A stretch of DNA of 51,961 bases. Origin: Curtobacterium sp. MCBA15_001. Lineage in GTDB: Bacteria; Actinomycetota; Actinomycetes; Actinomycetales; Microbacteriaceae. The translations under genes were made by a program, and so were the position numbers. The stretch is taken from contig NZ_MJGI01000021.1 in the NCBI RefSeq assembly GCF_001864835.1, positions 36,044 to 88,004 of the forward strand, in the 5' to 3' direction. Positions 36,444-45,641 of the stretch are shown piece by piece (within the stretch, counting starts at the first letter, position 1; each line of letters opens with the position of its first letter). The notes under the pieces were generated by a model, which was given only the letters and a program-made list of their open reading frames with translations, did not search any database and was not told where the DNA came from.

Positions 36444-36938
36444 GTGACCGACATGGGACGTTTCGACGACATCGCCATCACCACGCTGCACGGCGAGCAG
36501 ACCACCTTCGGCGAGTACGGCGACAAGGCGGTGCTCGTGGTGAACGTCGCCTCGCGCTGCGGCCTCGCGCCGCAGTACGAGCAGCTCGAGGAGCTCCAGA
36601 AGACCTACGGCCCGCGCGGGTTCACGGTGCTCGGGTTCCCCAGCAACCAGTTCCTGCAGGAGCTCGGCTCGTCGGAGGCCATCGACGAGTACTGCTCCAC
36701 CACCTGGGGCGTCACCTTCCCGATGTCCGAGAAGGTCAAGGTGAACGGCGGCGGCGCGCACCCCCTCTACAAGGAGCTCAAGCAGACGCCGGACGCCGCG
36801 GGCAAGGCCGGCCGCGTGATCTGGAACTTCGAGAAGTTCCTCGTCGCGCCGGACGGCACCGTCACGCGCTTCCGCCCCACGACGAAGCCGGACGCCCCCG
36901 AGGTCATCGCCGCGATCGAAGCGGCACTGCCCGCCTGA
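36444..36938 (+). CDS. Glutathione peroxidase family protein (thiol peroxidase)
   Basis: 164 residues with the Gpx fold: [22 protein letters not shown] with peroxidatic Cys39 in place of selenocysteine, GFPSNQF (Gln of the catalytic tetrad) and WNFEKFLV (Trp and Asn). Actinobacteria lack glutathione, so such enzymes generally use thioredoxin; this is family knowledge. The GTG at 36444 was chosen because GGGGAT lies just upstream; ATG at 36453 is an alternative three codons in. It diverges from glmS with 62 bases between. Confidence 0.9.
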   Translation: MTDMGRFDDIAITTLHGEQTTFGEYGDKAVLVVNVASRCGLAPQYEQLEELQKTYGPRGFTVLGFPSNQFLQELGSSEAIDEYCSTTWGVTFPMSEKVKVNGGGAHPLYKELKQTPDAAGKAGRVIWNFEKFLVAPDGTVTRFRPTTKPDAPEVIAAIEAALPA

Positions 36939-37028
36939 GCCGTCGCGCCCGGCGCTCCCGCGGCATCGGACGGGAGGGCCGGATCGCGCTGGCAGCGCGC
37001 GTCACGTCCGCCGCGCCTCCCGGCTGGT

Positions 37029-37034
37029 TACGCT
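37029..37034 (+). promoter_or_regulatory. Putative -10 of leaderless coaA promoter
   Basis: TACGCT, seven bases, then ATG at 37042. Confidence 0.5.
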
Positions 37035-37041
37035 CGTTCCC

Positions 37042-37986
37042 ATGCCGATCCCGGAGACCACCGTCGCGCACCCGACCCCCTTCGTGGAGATCCCGCGTGA
37101 GGAGTGGGCCCAGCTCGCGCCGAAGGAGCACCTGTCCCTGACGGAGCGGGAGATCGTCCAGCTGCGCGGACTCGGCGACCGGCTCGACCTGAACGAGGTG
37201 CAGGAGGTCTACCTCCCGCTCTCCCGACTGCTGACGCTGTACGCGGCGGGGGCGCGCGACCTGCACGCCCAGACCAGCCGCTTCCTCGGCGAACGTGCCG
37301 GACGCACGCCGTTCGTGATCGGTGTCGCCGGGTCGGTGGCCGTGGGGAAGTCGACCGTGGCGCGCCTGTTGCGGGAGCTGACGAAGCGCTGGCCGGACAC
37401 TCCGCGCGTGGAACTCGTCACCACCGACGGCTTCCTGTACCCGAACGCCGAGCTCGAGCGCCGCGGGATCATGGACCGCAAGGGCTTCCCGGAGTCCTAC
37501 GACCGGCGCTCGCTGCTGCGGTTCGTCAGCCAGGTCAAGAGCGGGGCGGCCGAGGTCCGGGCACCGTTCTACTCGCACCTGGTCTACGACATCGTCCCCG
37601 ACGCCGAGATCGTCGTGCGGCAGCCGGACGTCCTCATCGTCGAGGGCCTCAACGTGCTCGCGCCGCCGCTGCACGGGCGACTCGCGCTCTCCGACCTGTT
37701 CGACTTCACGATCTACGTCGACGCCAAGACCCGCGACATCGAGTCCTGGTACGTCGACCGGTTCCTGGCCCTGCAGGAAGAAGCCTTCGCGAGCCCGGAC
37801 TCGTTCTTCCACCGGTTCGCCTCGTTGTCGCGCGAGGACGCGGTCGAGACGGCCACGCAGGTGTGGCGGGCGATCAACGAGCCGAACCTGGTGGAGAACG
37901 TGCTGCCGACGCGCTCGCGGGCGACGCTCGTGCTGAAGAAGGGCGCGAACCACAAGGTCAACTCGGTGCTGCTCCGCAAGATCTGA
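37042..37986 (+). CDS. coaA: Type I pantothenate kinase
   Basis: Phosphorylates pantothenate in the first step of CoA synthesis. 314 residues, typical of the type I (CoaA) family: Walker [13 protein letters not shown] at 94-105, [24 protein letters not shown] and [11 protein letters not shown], with the C-terminal [25 protein letters not shown]. It appears to stand alone and ends before a large imperfect hairpin shared with convergent glmM. Confidence 0.96.
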   Translation: MPIPETTVAHPTPFVEIPREEWAQLAPKEHLSLTEREIVQLRGLGDRLDLNEVQEVYLPLSRLLTLYAAGARDLHAQTSRFLGERAGRTPFVIGVAGSVAVGKSTVARLLRELTKRWPDTPRVELVTTDGFLYPNAELERRGIMDRKGFPESYDRRSLLRFVSQVKSGAAEVRAPFYSHLVYDIVPDAEIVVRQPDVLIVEGLNVLAPPLHGRLALSDLFDFTIYVDAKTRDIESWYVDRFLALQEEAFASPDSFFHRFASLSREDAVETATQVWRAINEPNLVENVLPTRSRATLVLKKGANHKVNSVLLRKI

Positions 37987-38033
37987 GCGGGCGGCGGGCG
38001 GGCGGCGCGGGTGCGGCCGGCCCTGCGTCGTTT

Positions 38034-38105
38034 GCGTTGGCACAACGAGAAGCACCCCGCGCCACGCGATCACGTGGTTCGGGGTGCTCTCGCTTGTGCG
38101 AACGC
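38034..38105. terminator. Large imperfect inverted repeat between coaA and glmM
   Basis: Arms 38034-38066 and 38073-38105 match at about 25 of 33 positions around a 6-base loop, with a strong inner stem AGCACCCCG/CGGGGTGCT. It separates two convergent genes and can terminate both. Confidence 0.7.
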
Positions 38106-38124
38106 GATGCGCACCGCCCGGGTC

Positions 38125-39498
38125 CTACGCGGCGTCGAGCCCCAGCCGGTCCTCGACGACGGCCGCGAGCTCCTCGGCGATGCGCTGGGCGTCCTCCTGC
38201 GAAGCGGCCTCGACCATGACGCGGACGACCGGCTCGGTGCCCGACGGACGCAGCAGCACGCGGCCGGTGTCCCCGAGCGAGGCGGATGCGGCAGCGACCG
38301 CGTCCTGCACGCCCTGGTCGGCCAGCCCGTGCCGGTCGACGCCCTTGACGTTGAGCAGCACCTGCGGGAACACCGTCATGCACGCGGCGAGCTCGGCGAG
38401 GGTCCTGCCCGTGCGGGCCATCTCGGCGACCAGGTGCAGCCCGGTCAGGATGCCGTCACCCGTCGTGGCGTACTCCTGGAAGATGATGTGGCCGGACTGC
38501 TCGCCGCCGAGCGAGTAGCCGCCCTCGTTCATCTTCTCGAGGACGTAGCGGTCCCCGACGCCGGCCTCGATCACGGTGATGCCCGCGTCGGCCATGGCGC
38601 GCTTCAGTCCGAGGTTCGACATGACCGTCGCGACGAGGGTGTCGGACACCAGGTGCCCGCGCTCCTGCAGCGACAGCGCCAGGATCGCCATGATCTGGTC
38701 GCCGTCGATCGCGTTGCCCTGGGCGTCGACCGCCAGGCACCGGTCGGCGTCACCGTCGTGGGCGATCCCGACGTCGGCACCGGCTTCGAGCACGGCGCGC
38801 GCCAGGTTGTCGATGTGGGTGGACCCGACACCGTCGTTGATGTTCCAGCCGTCCGGCTCGGCACCGATCAGCGTCACGCGGGCACCCGCGTTGACGAAGA
38901 CCTCGGGCGAGACACCTGCGGCGGCACCGTTGGCGCAGTCGAGCACGACGTGGATGCCGTCGAGCCGGTGCGGCAGCGTGCTGAGCAGGTGGACGACGTA
39001 GCGGTCCTCGGCGTCGGCGAAGCGCGTGATGCGCCCGACACCGATCCCGGTGGGGGTGGGTGCCGACTGGTCGTGCATCGCGGCCTCGATGCGGTCCTCG
39101 ACCTCGTCGGGGAGCTTCTTGCCGCCCGTGGCGAAGAACTTGATCCCGTTGTCGGGAGCCGGGTTGTGCGAAGCGGAGATCATCACGCCGAAGTCGGCGT
39201 CGACGTCCGCGACCAGGAACGCGGCAGCGGGGGTGGGGATGACCCCGGCGTCGAGCACGTCGACGCCGGCGGAGGCGAGCCCGGCGGCGACGGCCGCACC
39301 CAGGAACTCGCCGGAGACGCGCGGGTCGCGCGCCAGGACCGCGCGGGGGCGCGGTCGGCCGGACGCCCGGCGGGCGTCCGCATGGTGTCCGTGCGTGAGC
39401 ACGGCCGCGCTGGCCTGGGCAAGACCCAGAGCCAGCGCGGCCGTCAGCTCGCCGTTGGCGAGTCCACGAACACCGTCGGTACCGAACAGACGCGGCAT
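38125..39498 (-). CDS. glmM: Phosphoglucosamine mutase
   Basis: Converts glucosamine-6-phosphate to glucosamine-1-phosphate for cell-wall synthesis. 457 residues: [12 protein letters not shown], the active-site serine loop MISASHNP (Ser110), metal-binding DGDADRC and the sugar-binding GEQSGH and [17 protein letters not shown] 39498 gives the canonical start but lacks a clear ribosome binding site. It follows rpsI by 22 bases, so it belongs to an rplM-rpsI-glmM operon, an arrangement common in actinobacteria. Confidence 0.96.
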   Translation of the reverse strand: MPRLFGTDGVRGLANGELTAALALGLAQASAAVLTHGHHADARRASGRPRPRAVLARDPRVSGEFLGAAVAAGLASAGVDVLDAGVIPTPAAAFLVADVDADFGVMISASHNPAPDNGIKFFATGGKKLPDEVEDRIEAAMHDQSAPTPTGIGVGRITRFADAEDRYVVHLLSTLPHRLDGIHVVLDCANGAAAGVSPEVFVNAGARVTLIGAEPDGWNINDGVGSTHIDNLARAVLEAGADVGIAHDGDADRCLAVDAQGNAIDGDQIMAILALSLQERGHLVSDTLVATVMSNLGLKRAMADAGITVIEAGVGDRYVLEKMNEGGYSLGGEQSGHIIFQEYATTGDGILTGLHLVAEMARTGRTLAELAACMTVFPQVLLNVKGVDRHGLADQGVQDAVAAASASLGDTGRVLLRPSGTEPVVRVMVEAASQEDAQRIAEELAAVVEDRLGLDAA

Positions 39499-39520
39499 GA
39501 CGATCGGGTTCGTCGAGCGA

Positions 39521-40006
39521 CTAGCGCTTCGAGAACTGCGACGCCTTGCGGGCCTTCTTGAGACCGGCCTTCTTGCGCTCGATGACGCGGGCGTCACGGG
39601 TCAGGAAGCCGGCCTTCTTCAGCGTGGCGCGGTTGTTCTCGCGGTCGATCTCGTTCAGCGTGCGCGCGATGGCGAGGCGCAGGGCGCCGGCCTGACCCGA
39701 GGGGCCACCACCCGTGATGCGGGCGGTCACGTCGTAGGAGCCGAGGAGCTCGAGCACCTTGAACGGGTCGTTGATGAGCTGCTGGTGCAGCTTGTTCGGG
39801 AAGTAGTCCTCGAGCGAACGGCCGTTCACCACGAACGAGCCGGAGCCCGGGACGAGGCGGACGCGCGCGATGGCCTCCTTGCGGCGCCCGACGGCACCGC
39901 CCGAGACGTTGAGGATCTGACGGGGAGCGGCCTCGGCAGCGGCGGGTGCGCTCTCCGTGGTGAAGCTCTCCGGGGTCTGGTCGAGGGAGTCAGCGATCTG
40001 TGCCAT
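39521..40006 (-). CDS. rpsI: Ribosomal protein S9
   Basis: 161 residues. The C-terminal 130 are classic S9: [47 protein letters not shown], and a basic tail ending KASQFSKR that reaches the ribosomal P site. The N-terminal 30 residues are an alanine/proline-rich extension usual in actinobacteria. It follows rplM by 36 bases. Confidence 0.98.
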   Translation of the reverse strand: MAQIADSLDQTPESFTTESAPAAAEAAPRQILNVSGGAVGRRKEAIARVRLVPGSGSFVVNGRSLEDYFPNKLHQQLINDPFKVLELLGSYDVTARITGGGPSGQAGALRLAIARTLNEIDRENNRATLKKAGFLTRDARVIERKKAGLKKARKASQFSKR

Positions 40007-40042
40007 GAGTTGTCTTGTTCCTTGAAGTCGTCGTGGCCGCTG

Positions 40043-40489
40043 TTACTGCGAGACCTGGTCGAAGGTGTACGTCTTGGGCTGCTGTGCGGCGTGGGGGTGC
40101 TCGGCACCCGCGTACACCTTGAGCTTCTTGAGCTGCTCGCGGCCCAGCGTGTTCTTCGGGAGCATGCCGCGGATCGCCTTCTCGACGGCGCGGGTCGGGT
40201 GCTTCTCGAGCATCTCCGGGTAGGAGGTCGCGGTCAGGCCGCCCGGGTAGCCCGAGTGACGGTAGTAGACCTTCTTGGCGAGCTTGGAGCCGGTGAGGGC
40301 GACCTTGTCCGCGTTGACGATGATGACGAAGTCACCCATGTCCATGTGCTGGGCGAAGGTGGGCTTGTGCTTGCCGCGGAGCAGGGCGGCGACGTGCGAG
40401 GCGAGTCGGCCGAGGACGACGTCGGTCGCGTCGATGACGATCCAGTCGTGCTGGACGTCAGCCGGCTTCGGTGAGAACGTGCGAGTCAC
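40043..40489 (-). CDS. rplM: Ribosomal protein L13
   Basis: 148 residues, standard L13: [61 protein letters not shown] and [24 protein letters not shown] 40489 was chosen because the protein then has normal length; the in-frame extension to 40561 is not conserved. First gene of rplM-rpsI-glmM. Confidence 0.98.
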   Translation of the reverse strand: MTRTFSPKPADVQHDWIVIDATDVVLGRLASHVAALLRGKHKPTFAQHMDMGDFVIIVNADKVALTGSKLAKKVYYRHSGYPGGLTATSYPEMLEKHPTRAVEKAIRGMLPKNTLGREQLKKLKVYAGAEHPHAAQQPKTYTFDQVSQ

Positions 40490-40629
40490 AGGAGTGCTGC
40501 TTTCGTGTCGAGGTGAGGAGTCCGTGAATCCCACTCCGGTGCGGTGTTCTGCGGGTGACACCCGGTGAACGCCACGGTGGAGGGCTCATCTGACTGTCTG
40601 GCACACAGCGGTGCGCAGACCAAGGTGAG

Positions 40630-40659
40630 AGCTTACCGGACGCGACTCGCCCGGGTCAA
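40630..40659 (-). promoter_or_regulatory. rplM operon promoter
   Basis: On the minus strand, -35 TTGACC (40659-40654), 18-base spacer, -10 TAAGCT (40635-40630). It leaves a leader of about 135 bases before rplM, long enough for attenuation, though no specific structure was identified. Confidence 0.65.
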
Positions 40660-40681
40660 ACGTGGGCAGGAACGGACGGGA

Positions 40682-40707
40682 GGCTCGGTGCCAGCTGGCA
40701 CCGAGCC
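40682..40707. terminator. 26-base perfect palindrome after the nuclease gene
   Basis: The two 13-base halves starting GGCTCGGTGCCAG are exact reverse complements. It lies 18 bases beyond the nuclease stop and upstream of the rplM promoter. Confidence 0.7.
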
Positions 40708-40724
40708 CCCTGACCGCATCGTGG

Positions 40725-43700
40725 CTACGCGGCGCTGACGCGGCGACGGCGCGCGACCAGCACGCCGGTCCCCGCTGCGAGCAGCAGCAGCGCGGCAGCG
40801 ATGCCGCCACCCAGCTCCACACCCGTGAACGCCAGCTCCCCCGTGACCGCACCCGTCACCGGGTCGACCCGGATCGACGTCCACCCGATCAGCGACCCGT
40901 CCGCCGCCGTCACCGCGAGCCGGTGCGCTCCCGGAGCCGTCCCCGCCGGGATCATCACCCGCACCGTCCCGTCAGCAGCGACCGTCACCGTGCCCAACAG
41001 CACCGGGTCCGAGAACAACCACACGCTCACCTGCTGACCGGCACGCCCCGCACCCACACCGACCGTGATCGTCTCCCCCGCACGAGCCGAAGCCGGCGCC
41101 GTGACCCCACCCCGCAACGCCGCGGTGAACGCAGACTCCGCCGGCGCGACCGGCACCGACGTGCCCGGCGTCGGGGCCGGGGTGCTGCCACCACCCGGCG
41201 TCGGAACCGGCGTTGAACCACCGTCACCCGGCGTCGGCGTCGTGCCGCCGGCCAGGTCGAACCCGATCAGGATCGGGTCGTGGTCGCTGGCGCGGTACAC
41301 GTCGGGCGTGTACAGGTTCGTGACGTTGTAGTCGTACCGGCTGTACTCCAGGCCCACCGACTCGACCGAGTTGATGTTCCAGATGTCCACGCCCGTGACC
41401 GTCGCGAGGGCCGCGGGCGAGGCGAGCACGTGGTCGAGCGATCCGCTCAGGCCGCTGAAGACGTACGACCACTCGGCCTCGTCCAGCGCGGGACCGAGGT
41501 CCGTGTAGCCGGCGTCGCCCAGGACGACCATCGGGTCCTCCTTGCTGTAGGCGTTGAAGTCGCCGAGCATGAACACCTTGTCGGTGCCGTACTGCTGCTG
41601 CATCGCGGTGGAGAAGGTCACGAGCGCCTTCGCCTGGCGGACGCGGTCGGCGTTCGAGGCACCCTGCCCGTCACCCTGGTCGGCGTTCTCGCCGGTGCCG
41701 GAGCCCTTGGACTTGAAGTGGTTCGCGATCACCAGGAACTCGTCGTCCGCCGTGCCGCCGACGGGACGGAACGCGTCCGCGACGGGCTGCCGGGCGTTCG
41801 TGAACGCCGAGTCGAGCAGGATCGTCGACTCGCCGGTCGGGGCGACCCGCGCCTTCTTGTAGATGAGCGCCAGGCGGATGACGTCCTCGCTCGCCGGCAG
41901 CACCTTCGGCGAGCGCACGTAGTCCCACGTGTCGCTGCCGGTCGCGGCGTTGAGCGCCCCGACGAGCGTGGCGTCGGCCGCGTCGCGGTCCTGACCGAAG
42001 CGCGCGGAGTTCTCGATCTCCTCGAGGGAGACCACGTCGGCGCCGAGGTCGTTGATCGCCGTGACGATCTTGACCTGCTGGCGGGCCAGGGCAGCGGCGT
42101 TCGCGGCGCCACGGGCGTCACAGCCCGAGTTCACCGTCACCGGGTTGTCCAGACGGTCGCGGTAGTACGTGCAGCCGGTCAGCTGGTCGCCCGTGGTCGG
42201 GAAGTAGTTCAGCACGTTGAAGCCGGCGAGCTTGAGGTCACCGCCGACGTCCGCGGGCTTCGTCGTCCGCACGTTCGAGAACGCGACGGGCAGGTCGGCC
42301 TTCGGGGTGGCGCCCGAGATCGGCATCGTGGGCTGGAACTTCCACCCGCTGTTGCGGTAGTCGAGGACGACCGGCTTCGAGAACGTCGCGGCAGCGCCCA
42401 CCGTGACGGGGCCCTGCGTGAGCCACGACACCGGCACGTCCTGGTTCAGGTGCCCCTCGCGCGGCAGGAAGTTCGTGCTGGCTCCGTCGTCGAGCGTGAC
42501 CTTGCGCGCGGCGTTGTCCGCGGCGACGGAAAGCGCCTCGGCGGACCCCGGGCGGGCGACCTCGGTCGGCTGGATGAGCCGCTTCGTGCCCGTGGCCAGG
42601 ACGACCTCGCCGTACTGGTTCGTCGTGTAGTTGTCCGCGACCGTGTAGTCACCCTGCGGGGCGAGGAGCATGCCCTCGAGCGATTCGCGCTGCGCATCGG
42701 TCGACGGGAACGCCACGGCCGCGGGCTGCGGTGCGACGACCCCGGCGGTCGGCAGCTGGGTCAGGCCCGCGGCCGAGGCGACCGTCAGCTCGGTGAGGCC
42801 GTTGAACTCGGACACCGCGCCGGTCAGCTGCACGTGGTCGCCCTGCTTGACGGTCGCGACCGTGGCCGACGAGTACACGAACACGGCGTCGGAGGCGGTG
42901 TGGGTGGCGAGGTCGATCGCGCCACCCGTCCCCGGGGTCTGGACGTAGTAGCCACTGAACCCGCCGGTGGCGTAGACCGCGGTGACGACGCCGGTCGTGG
43001 TGACCTGCTTGCCGACGTACGGCGAGGTGTCGGTCGTGCCCTGCAGCTGGGCGATCGTGACGGTCTCGGCCGGGGTGCCCGGGTCGGTCGGCGTGCCCGG
43101 GTCCGTCGGGGTCGTCGGGTCGGTGGGCGTGGTCGGCGCTGCCGTCTCGCCCTTCGCGTTCGTCGGGGTGACGGTCGTCGTGTTCGTGAAGTCCGCCGCG
43201 TTGTCACCGGTGTCGGTGGTGCCCTGGCGCACGAGGGCGTTCGGGGTGCCGTTCGGGCCGTCGACGGCCGCCGGGCCGGTGCCCTCGAAGGTGTTCGACG
43301 TGCCGTAGCCGAGCACGTCGACCACGCCGGCGGTCCCCTCAGCGACCGCGCCGGCGGGGAGCGCCAGACCGGTGGTGGTGTCGGCGAGCACGAGCGTGCC
43401 CGTCGTCCCCGACGGAGCGAGCGTGGTCACGGCGTCCGGCGTCGGGAGCGCCTTGCCCGCGGTGCCGTTGCTGTTCATCTGCACCAGGTACGAGCCGTGC
43501 GCGGGAACGGTCCCGGTCAGGGTACCGATCGCCTTGAACGCGTCGGTGCTCGCCGTGGCGCGGTACTGCACGGACCAGCCGTCGACGGTGACGGCGGTGT
43601 CGGTCGGGTTGCCGATCTCCACGAACTTGTTCGTGAAGAAGGCGTCCTTGGAACCGCCCTTGAGGTACGCCTCCTGGATGACGAGGCCGTCGCCGGCGGT

Positions 43701-43796
43701 GTTCGCGCTGGCGGCGGTGACGGATGCGAGCGGTGCGGCGAGGAGCGTCGCGGCGACCGTGGCGCACAGCAGGGTGCGCCGGGTGGAGTGGAGCAT
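40725..43796 (-). CDS. Wall-anchored ExeM/NucH-type extracellular endonuclease
   Basis: 1023 residues. Signal peptide (about 1-32), a lamin-tail-like domain at about 36-170 (LVIQEAYLKGGSKDAFFTNKFVEIGNPT), a T/P/D-rich linker (about 205-245), an OB-like region, then an endonuclease/exonuclease/phosphatase domain (about 550-870) with GFNVLNYFPT, DVVSLEEIEN, FLVIANHFKSKGSG, MLGDFNAYS, GSLDHVLAS and YRASDHDPI. A glycine/proline linker leads to an Ig-like segment and LAFTG at 988-992, a helix and basic tail, the class E sortase pattern. It probably degrades extracellular DNA at the cell surface for nutrient gain. GAAGGT precedes ATG 43796. Confidence 0.92.
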   Translation of the reverse strand: MLHSTRRTLLCATVAATLLAAPLASVTAASANTAGDGLVIQEAYLKGGSKDAFFTNKFVEIGNPTDTAVTVDGWSVQYRATASTDAFKAIGTLTGTVPAHGSYLVQMNSNGTAGKALPTPDAVTTLAPSGTTGTLVLADTTTGLALPAGAVAEGTAGVVDVLGYGTSNTFEGTGPAAVDGPNGTPNALVRQGTTDTGDNAADFTNTTTVTPTNAKGETAAPTTPTDPTTPTDPGTPTDPGTPAETVTIAQLQGTTDTSPYVGKQVTTTGVVTAVYATGGFSGYYVQTPGTGGAIDLATHTASDAVFVYSSATVATVKQGDHVQLTGAVSEFNGLTELTVASAAGLTQLPTAGVVAPQPAAVAFPSTDAQRESLEGMLLAPQGDYTVADNYTTNQYGEVVLATGTKRLIQPTEVARPGSAEALSVAADNAARKVTLDDGASTNFLPREGHLNQDVPVSWLTQGPVTVGAAATFSKPVVLDYRNSGWKFQPTMPISGATPKADLPVAFSNVRTTKPADVGGDLKLAGFNVLNYFPTTGDQLTGCTYYRDRLDNPVTVNSGCDARGAANAAALARQQVKIVTAINDLGADVVSLEEIENSARFGQDRDAADATLVGALNAATGSDTWDYVRSPKVLPASEDVIRLALIYKKARVAPTGESTILLDSAFTNARQPVADAFRPVGGTADDEFLVIANHFKSKGSGTGENADQGDGQGASNADRVRQAKALVTFSTAMQQQYGTDKVFMLGDFNAYSKEDPMVVLGDAGYTDLGPALDEAEWSYVFSGLSGSLDHVLASPAALATVTGVDIWNINSVESVGLEYSRYDYNVTNLYTPDVYRASDHDPILIGFDLAGGTTPTPGDGGSTPVPTPGGGSTPAPTPGTSVPVAPAESAFTAALRGGVTAPASARAGETITVGVGAGRAGQQVSVWLFSDPVLLGTVTVAADGTVRVMIPAGTAPGAHRLAVTAADGSLIGWTSIRVDPVTGAVTGELAFTGVELGGGIAAALLLLAAGTGVLVARRRRVSAA

Positions 43797-43829
43797 GCTG
43801 ACCTTCGGTGAGTGGTCGTGGACCCTCGA

Positions 43830-43872
43830 ACGCTAGCCACCTGCAGAGTCCCTCAGGTTGCGGTCAGGTAAA
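43830..43872 (-). promoter_or_regulatory. Possible nuclease promoter with 11-base direct repeats
   Basis: On the minus strand, ACCTGA recurs with 11-base period (in 43872-43862 and 43861-43851). The second copy sits at the -35 position, 17 bases before -10 TAGCGT (43835-43830). This geometry resembles a PHO box bound by PhoP; phosphate control of a secreted nuclease would make sense. The call is tentative. Confidence 0.35.
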
Positions 43873-43905
43873 TGATTGCCTTCTGCAGCAGACCGTCGCG
43901 GCCGA

Positions 43906-44652
43906 TCAGGCCCCGACGGGCACCCACTCCCGCCCGACCCGGTGCACCGCGGGCCCGTGCCCGGGCAGCAGGATCTCGGGCATCGGCAGCGCCTGGGCGG
44001 ACTCCACCGCCGCGGCCTGGTCGTGCGTGAAGAACGGCGTGATCATCCGTGGTCGTGGGCTCCACGAGCGCGGCTTCGTGTCGTGGTGGGAGACGACCGC
44101 GTCCCCGGTGACGATCGCGTCAGCGGCCGGCAGCAGGTACGCGGTCGACCCGTCGGTGTGCCCGACCGCGGGGAACGGCGTGATGGCCCGGCCCTCGAAG
44201 TCGCGGCCGGTGAAGGCCCGGGCGGAGGGCACCGCGACCGGTCGGAGTGCGTCGGAGCGGACGGCCCGCCCGAGCCAGCGCAGCACGCGCGGCGACGCCA
44301 GACGCCCACCGATCTCGGCCGGGGTGACCTGCTGCCGAGCGGGACCGCGGACGTTGTCGAGCTCGTCAGCGTGGGCCAGGACCTCGACGCGGGGCAGGCG
44401 CTCGAGGATCCCCGGGATGCCGCCCACGTGGTCGACGTGTCCGTGCGTGACGTAGATGCGGCGCAGGTCGGCGAGGTCGTGGCCGGCGTACCGCACGGTG
44501 TCGAGCACCAGGCTGGTGTCAGCGGGGTAGCCAGCGTCGATCAGGGCGACGCCGTCCTCTTCCGCCAGGACGACCCAGTTCGACACGGGTCCCTCGACGA
44601 AGACGACCCCCGGGGCGACGGAGACGACGGAGCGGGGTTCGCGGGAGCTCAT
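43906..44652 (-). CDS. MBL-fold metallo-hydrolase
   Basis: 248 residues of the metallo-beta-lactamase fold: VTHGHVDHVGG (His70, His72, Asp74, His75) for the two-metal site, AVGHTDGS, VTGDAVV and the final PGHGPAVH. It resembles glyoxalase II-like or lactonase-like hydrolases; the substrate is unknown. The start overlaps the truA stop by four bases (ATGA), so it is translated with truA. Confidence 0.9.
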   Translation of the reverse strand: MSSREPRSVVSVAPGVVFVEGPVSNWVVLAEEDGVALIDAGYPADTSLVLDTVRYAGHDLADLRRIYVTHGHVDHVGGIPGILERLPRVEVLAHADELDNVRGPARQQVTPAEIGGRLASPRVLRWLGRAVRSDALRPVAVPSARAFTGRDFEGRAITPFPAVGHTDGSTAYLLPAADAIVTGDAVVSHHDTKPRSWSPRPRMITPFFTHDQAAAVESAQALPMPEILLPGHGPAVHRVGREWVPVGA

Positions 44653-45539
44653 GCCCCGACGGTATCCGAGCCCGGCAGCGCCGACCGACGCGCCCGCGTC
44701 TGGGTCGCCCGTGCGGCGAGCTCGTCGTCCGCCGGGTAACCGACTTCGGTCAGCGTCAGCCCCTTCGCCGGGGCCACCTTGAACGCGCTGGTCCGCTCCC
44801 CCGCGACCCGGAGCTCCTGCAGGCGGTCGGCGCCGAAGCGCGCCTCGCCGACGGCCATGGTCGCCCCGACCATCGCCCGGACCATGGAGTGGCAGAAGGC
44901 ATCGGCCTGGAGGCTCGCCACCAGCACGCCGTCCGGCTCGCGGTCCCAGCGGAACTGCTGCAGCGTCCGGATGGTCGTCGCGCCCTCGCGCGGCTTGCAG
45001 AACGCCGCGAAGTCGTGCAGCCCCAACAGCGTCAGCGCACCGCGCTCCATCGCCGCCGGGTCCAGACGCCCCGGGTACCAGAGCGTGTGCCCACGACGAC
45101 GAGGATCGTGGGCGGCGTCGGCGTCCGCCACCCGGTACTCGTACCGTCGCCACACCGGCGAGAACCGGGCGTCGAACCCGTCCGGCGCGACCGAGGCCCG
45201 GGTCACGACGACGTCGCCGTCCGCCCCGGCGATCCCGTTGACCCGCTTCACCAGCCCGTCCAGCGGCGACCGCCCGGCACCCCGCTTCGGCGCCGTCAGC
45301 GCTCCCCACTGCGCCGCGTCCAGGTCCAGGTGCGCGACCTGCCCGGTGGCGTGCACGCCGGCGTCGGTACGTCCGGCCACGGTCAGCAGCGGCGGGACGC
45401 CCCACCGGGTGAACACCGTGGCGAGCGCGGTCTCGAGCGCTCCCTGCACCGTCCGCAGGCCCGGCTGCCGAGCCCACCCGGAGAAGGCCGCTCCGTCGTA
45501 GGCGACGTCCAACCGGAGCCGCACGGTTCCCTCACTCAC
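44649..45539 (-). CDS. truA: tRNA pseudouridine(38-40) synthase
   Basis: Converts U38-U40 in the tRNA anticodon arm to pseudouridine. 296 residues: RLRLDVAYDGAAFSGWARQPGLRTVQGALE, catalytic Asp59 in VAGRTDAGVHATGQVAH, RRYEYRV and FCHSMVRAMVG. In many genomes truA follows rplQ; here it stands away from the ribosomal operon, paired with an MBL-fold gene. GTG 45539 is preceded by TACCGT-N6 (leaderless). Its promoter region is shared with the divergent DrrA-type gene and contains 11-base repeats. Confidence 0.96.
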   Translation of the reverse strand: MSEGTVRLRLDVAYDGAAFSGWARQPGLRTVQGALETALATVFTRWGVPPLLTVAGRTDAGVHATGQVAHLDLDAAQWGALTAPKRGAGRSPLDGLVKRVNGIAGADGDVVVTRASVAPDGFDARFSPVWRRYEYRVADADAAHDPRRRGHTLWYPGRLDPAAMERGALTLLGLHDFAAFCKPREGATTIRTLQQFRWDREPDGVLVASLQADAFCHSMVRAMVGATMAVGEARFGADRLQELRVAGERTSAFKVAPAKGLTLTEVGYPADDELAARATQTRARRSALPGSDTVGA

Positions 45540-45545
45540 ACGCCA

Positions 45546-45551
45546 ACGGTA
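45546..45551 (-). promoter_or_regulatory. Putative -10 of leaderless truA promoter
   Basis: TACCGT, six bases, then GTG at 45539. It abuts the direct repeats at 45556-45588. Confidence 0.5.
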
Positions 45552-45555
45552 CCGA

Positions 45556-45588
45556 CGTCAGCGCCGCGTCAGTGCCGCGTGAGCGCCC
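45556..45588. promoter_or_regulatory. Three 11-bp direct repeats, putative SARP/BTAD binding site
   Basis: CGTCAGCGCCG, CGTCAGTGCCG and CGTGAGCGCCC run head to tail, agreeing at 10/11 (first and second), 9/11 (first and third) and 8/11. SARP/AfsR regulators bind direct repeats with 11-bp period near -35. A CACGAT at 45594-45599 could be the -10 of the DrrA-type gene. A BTAD regulator is encoded at 47443. Confidence 0.45.
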
Positions 45589-45641
45589 GGCGGCACGATC
45601 GACCTCGACATCGACGGACTCGTGACGAAAGGACCAACGCG

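Noticed and set aside
41280..43811. 843-codon plus-strand frame opposite the nuclease
   Set aside because: Antisense to a protein with complete nuclease motifs; no start context and no domain.
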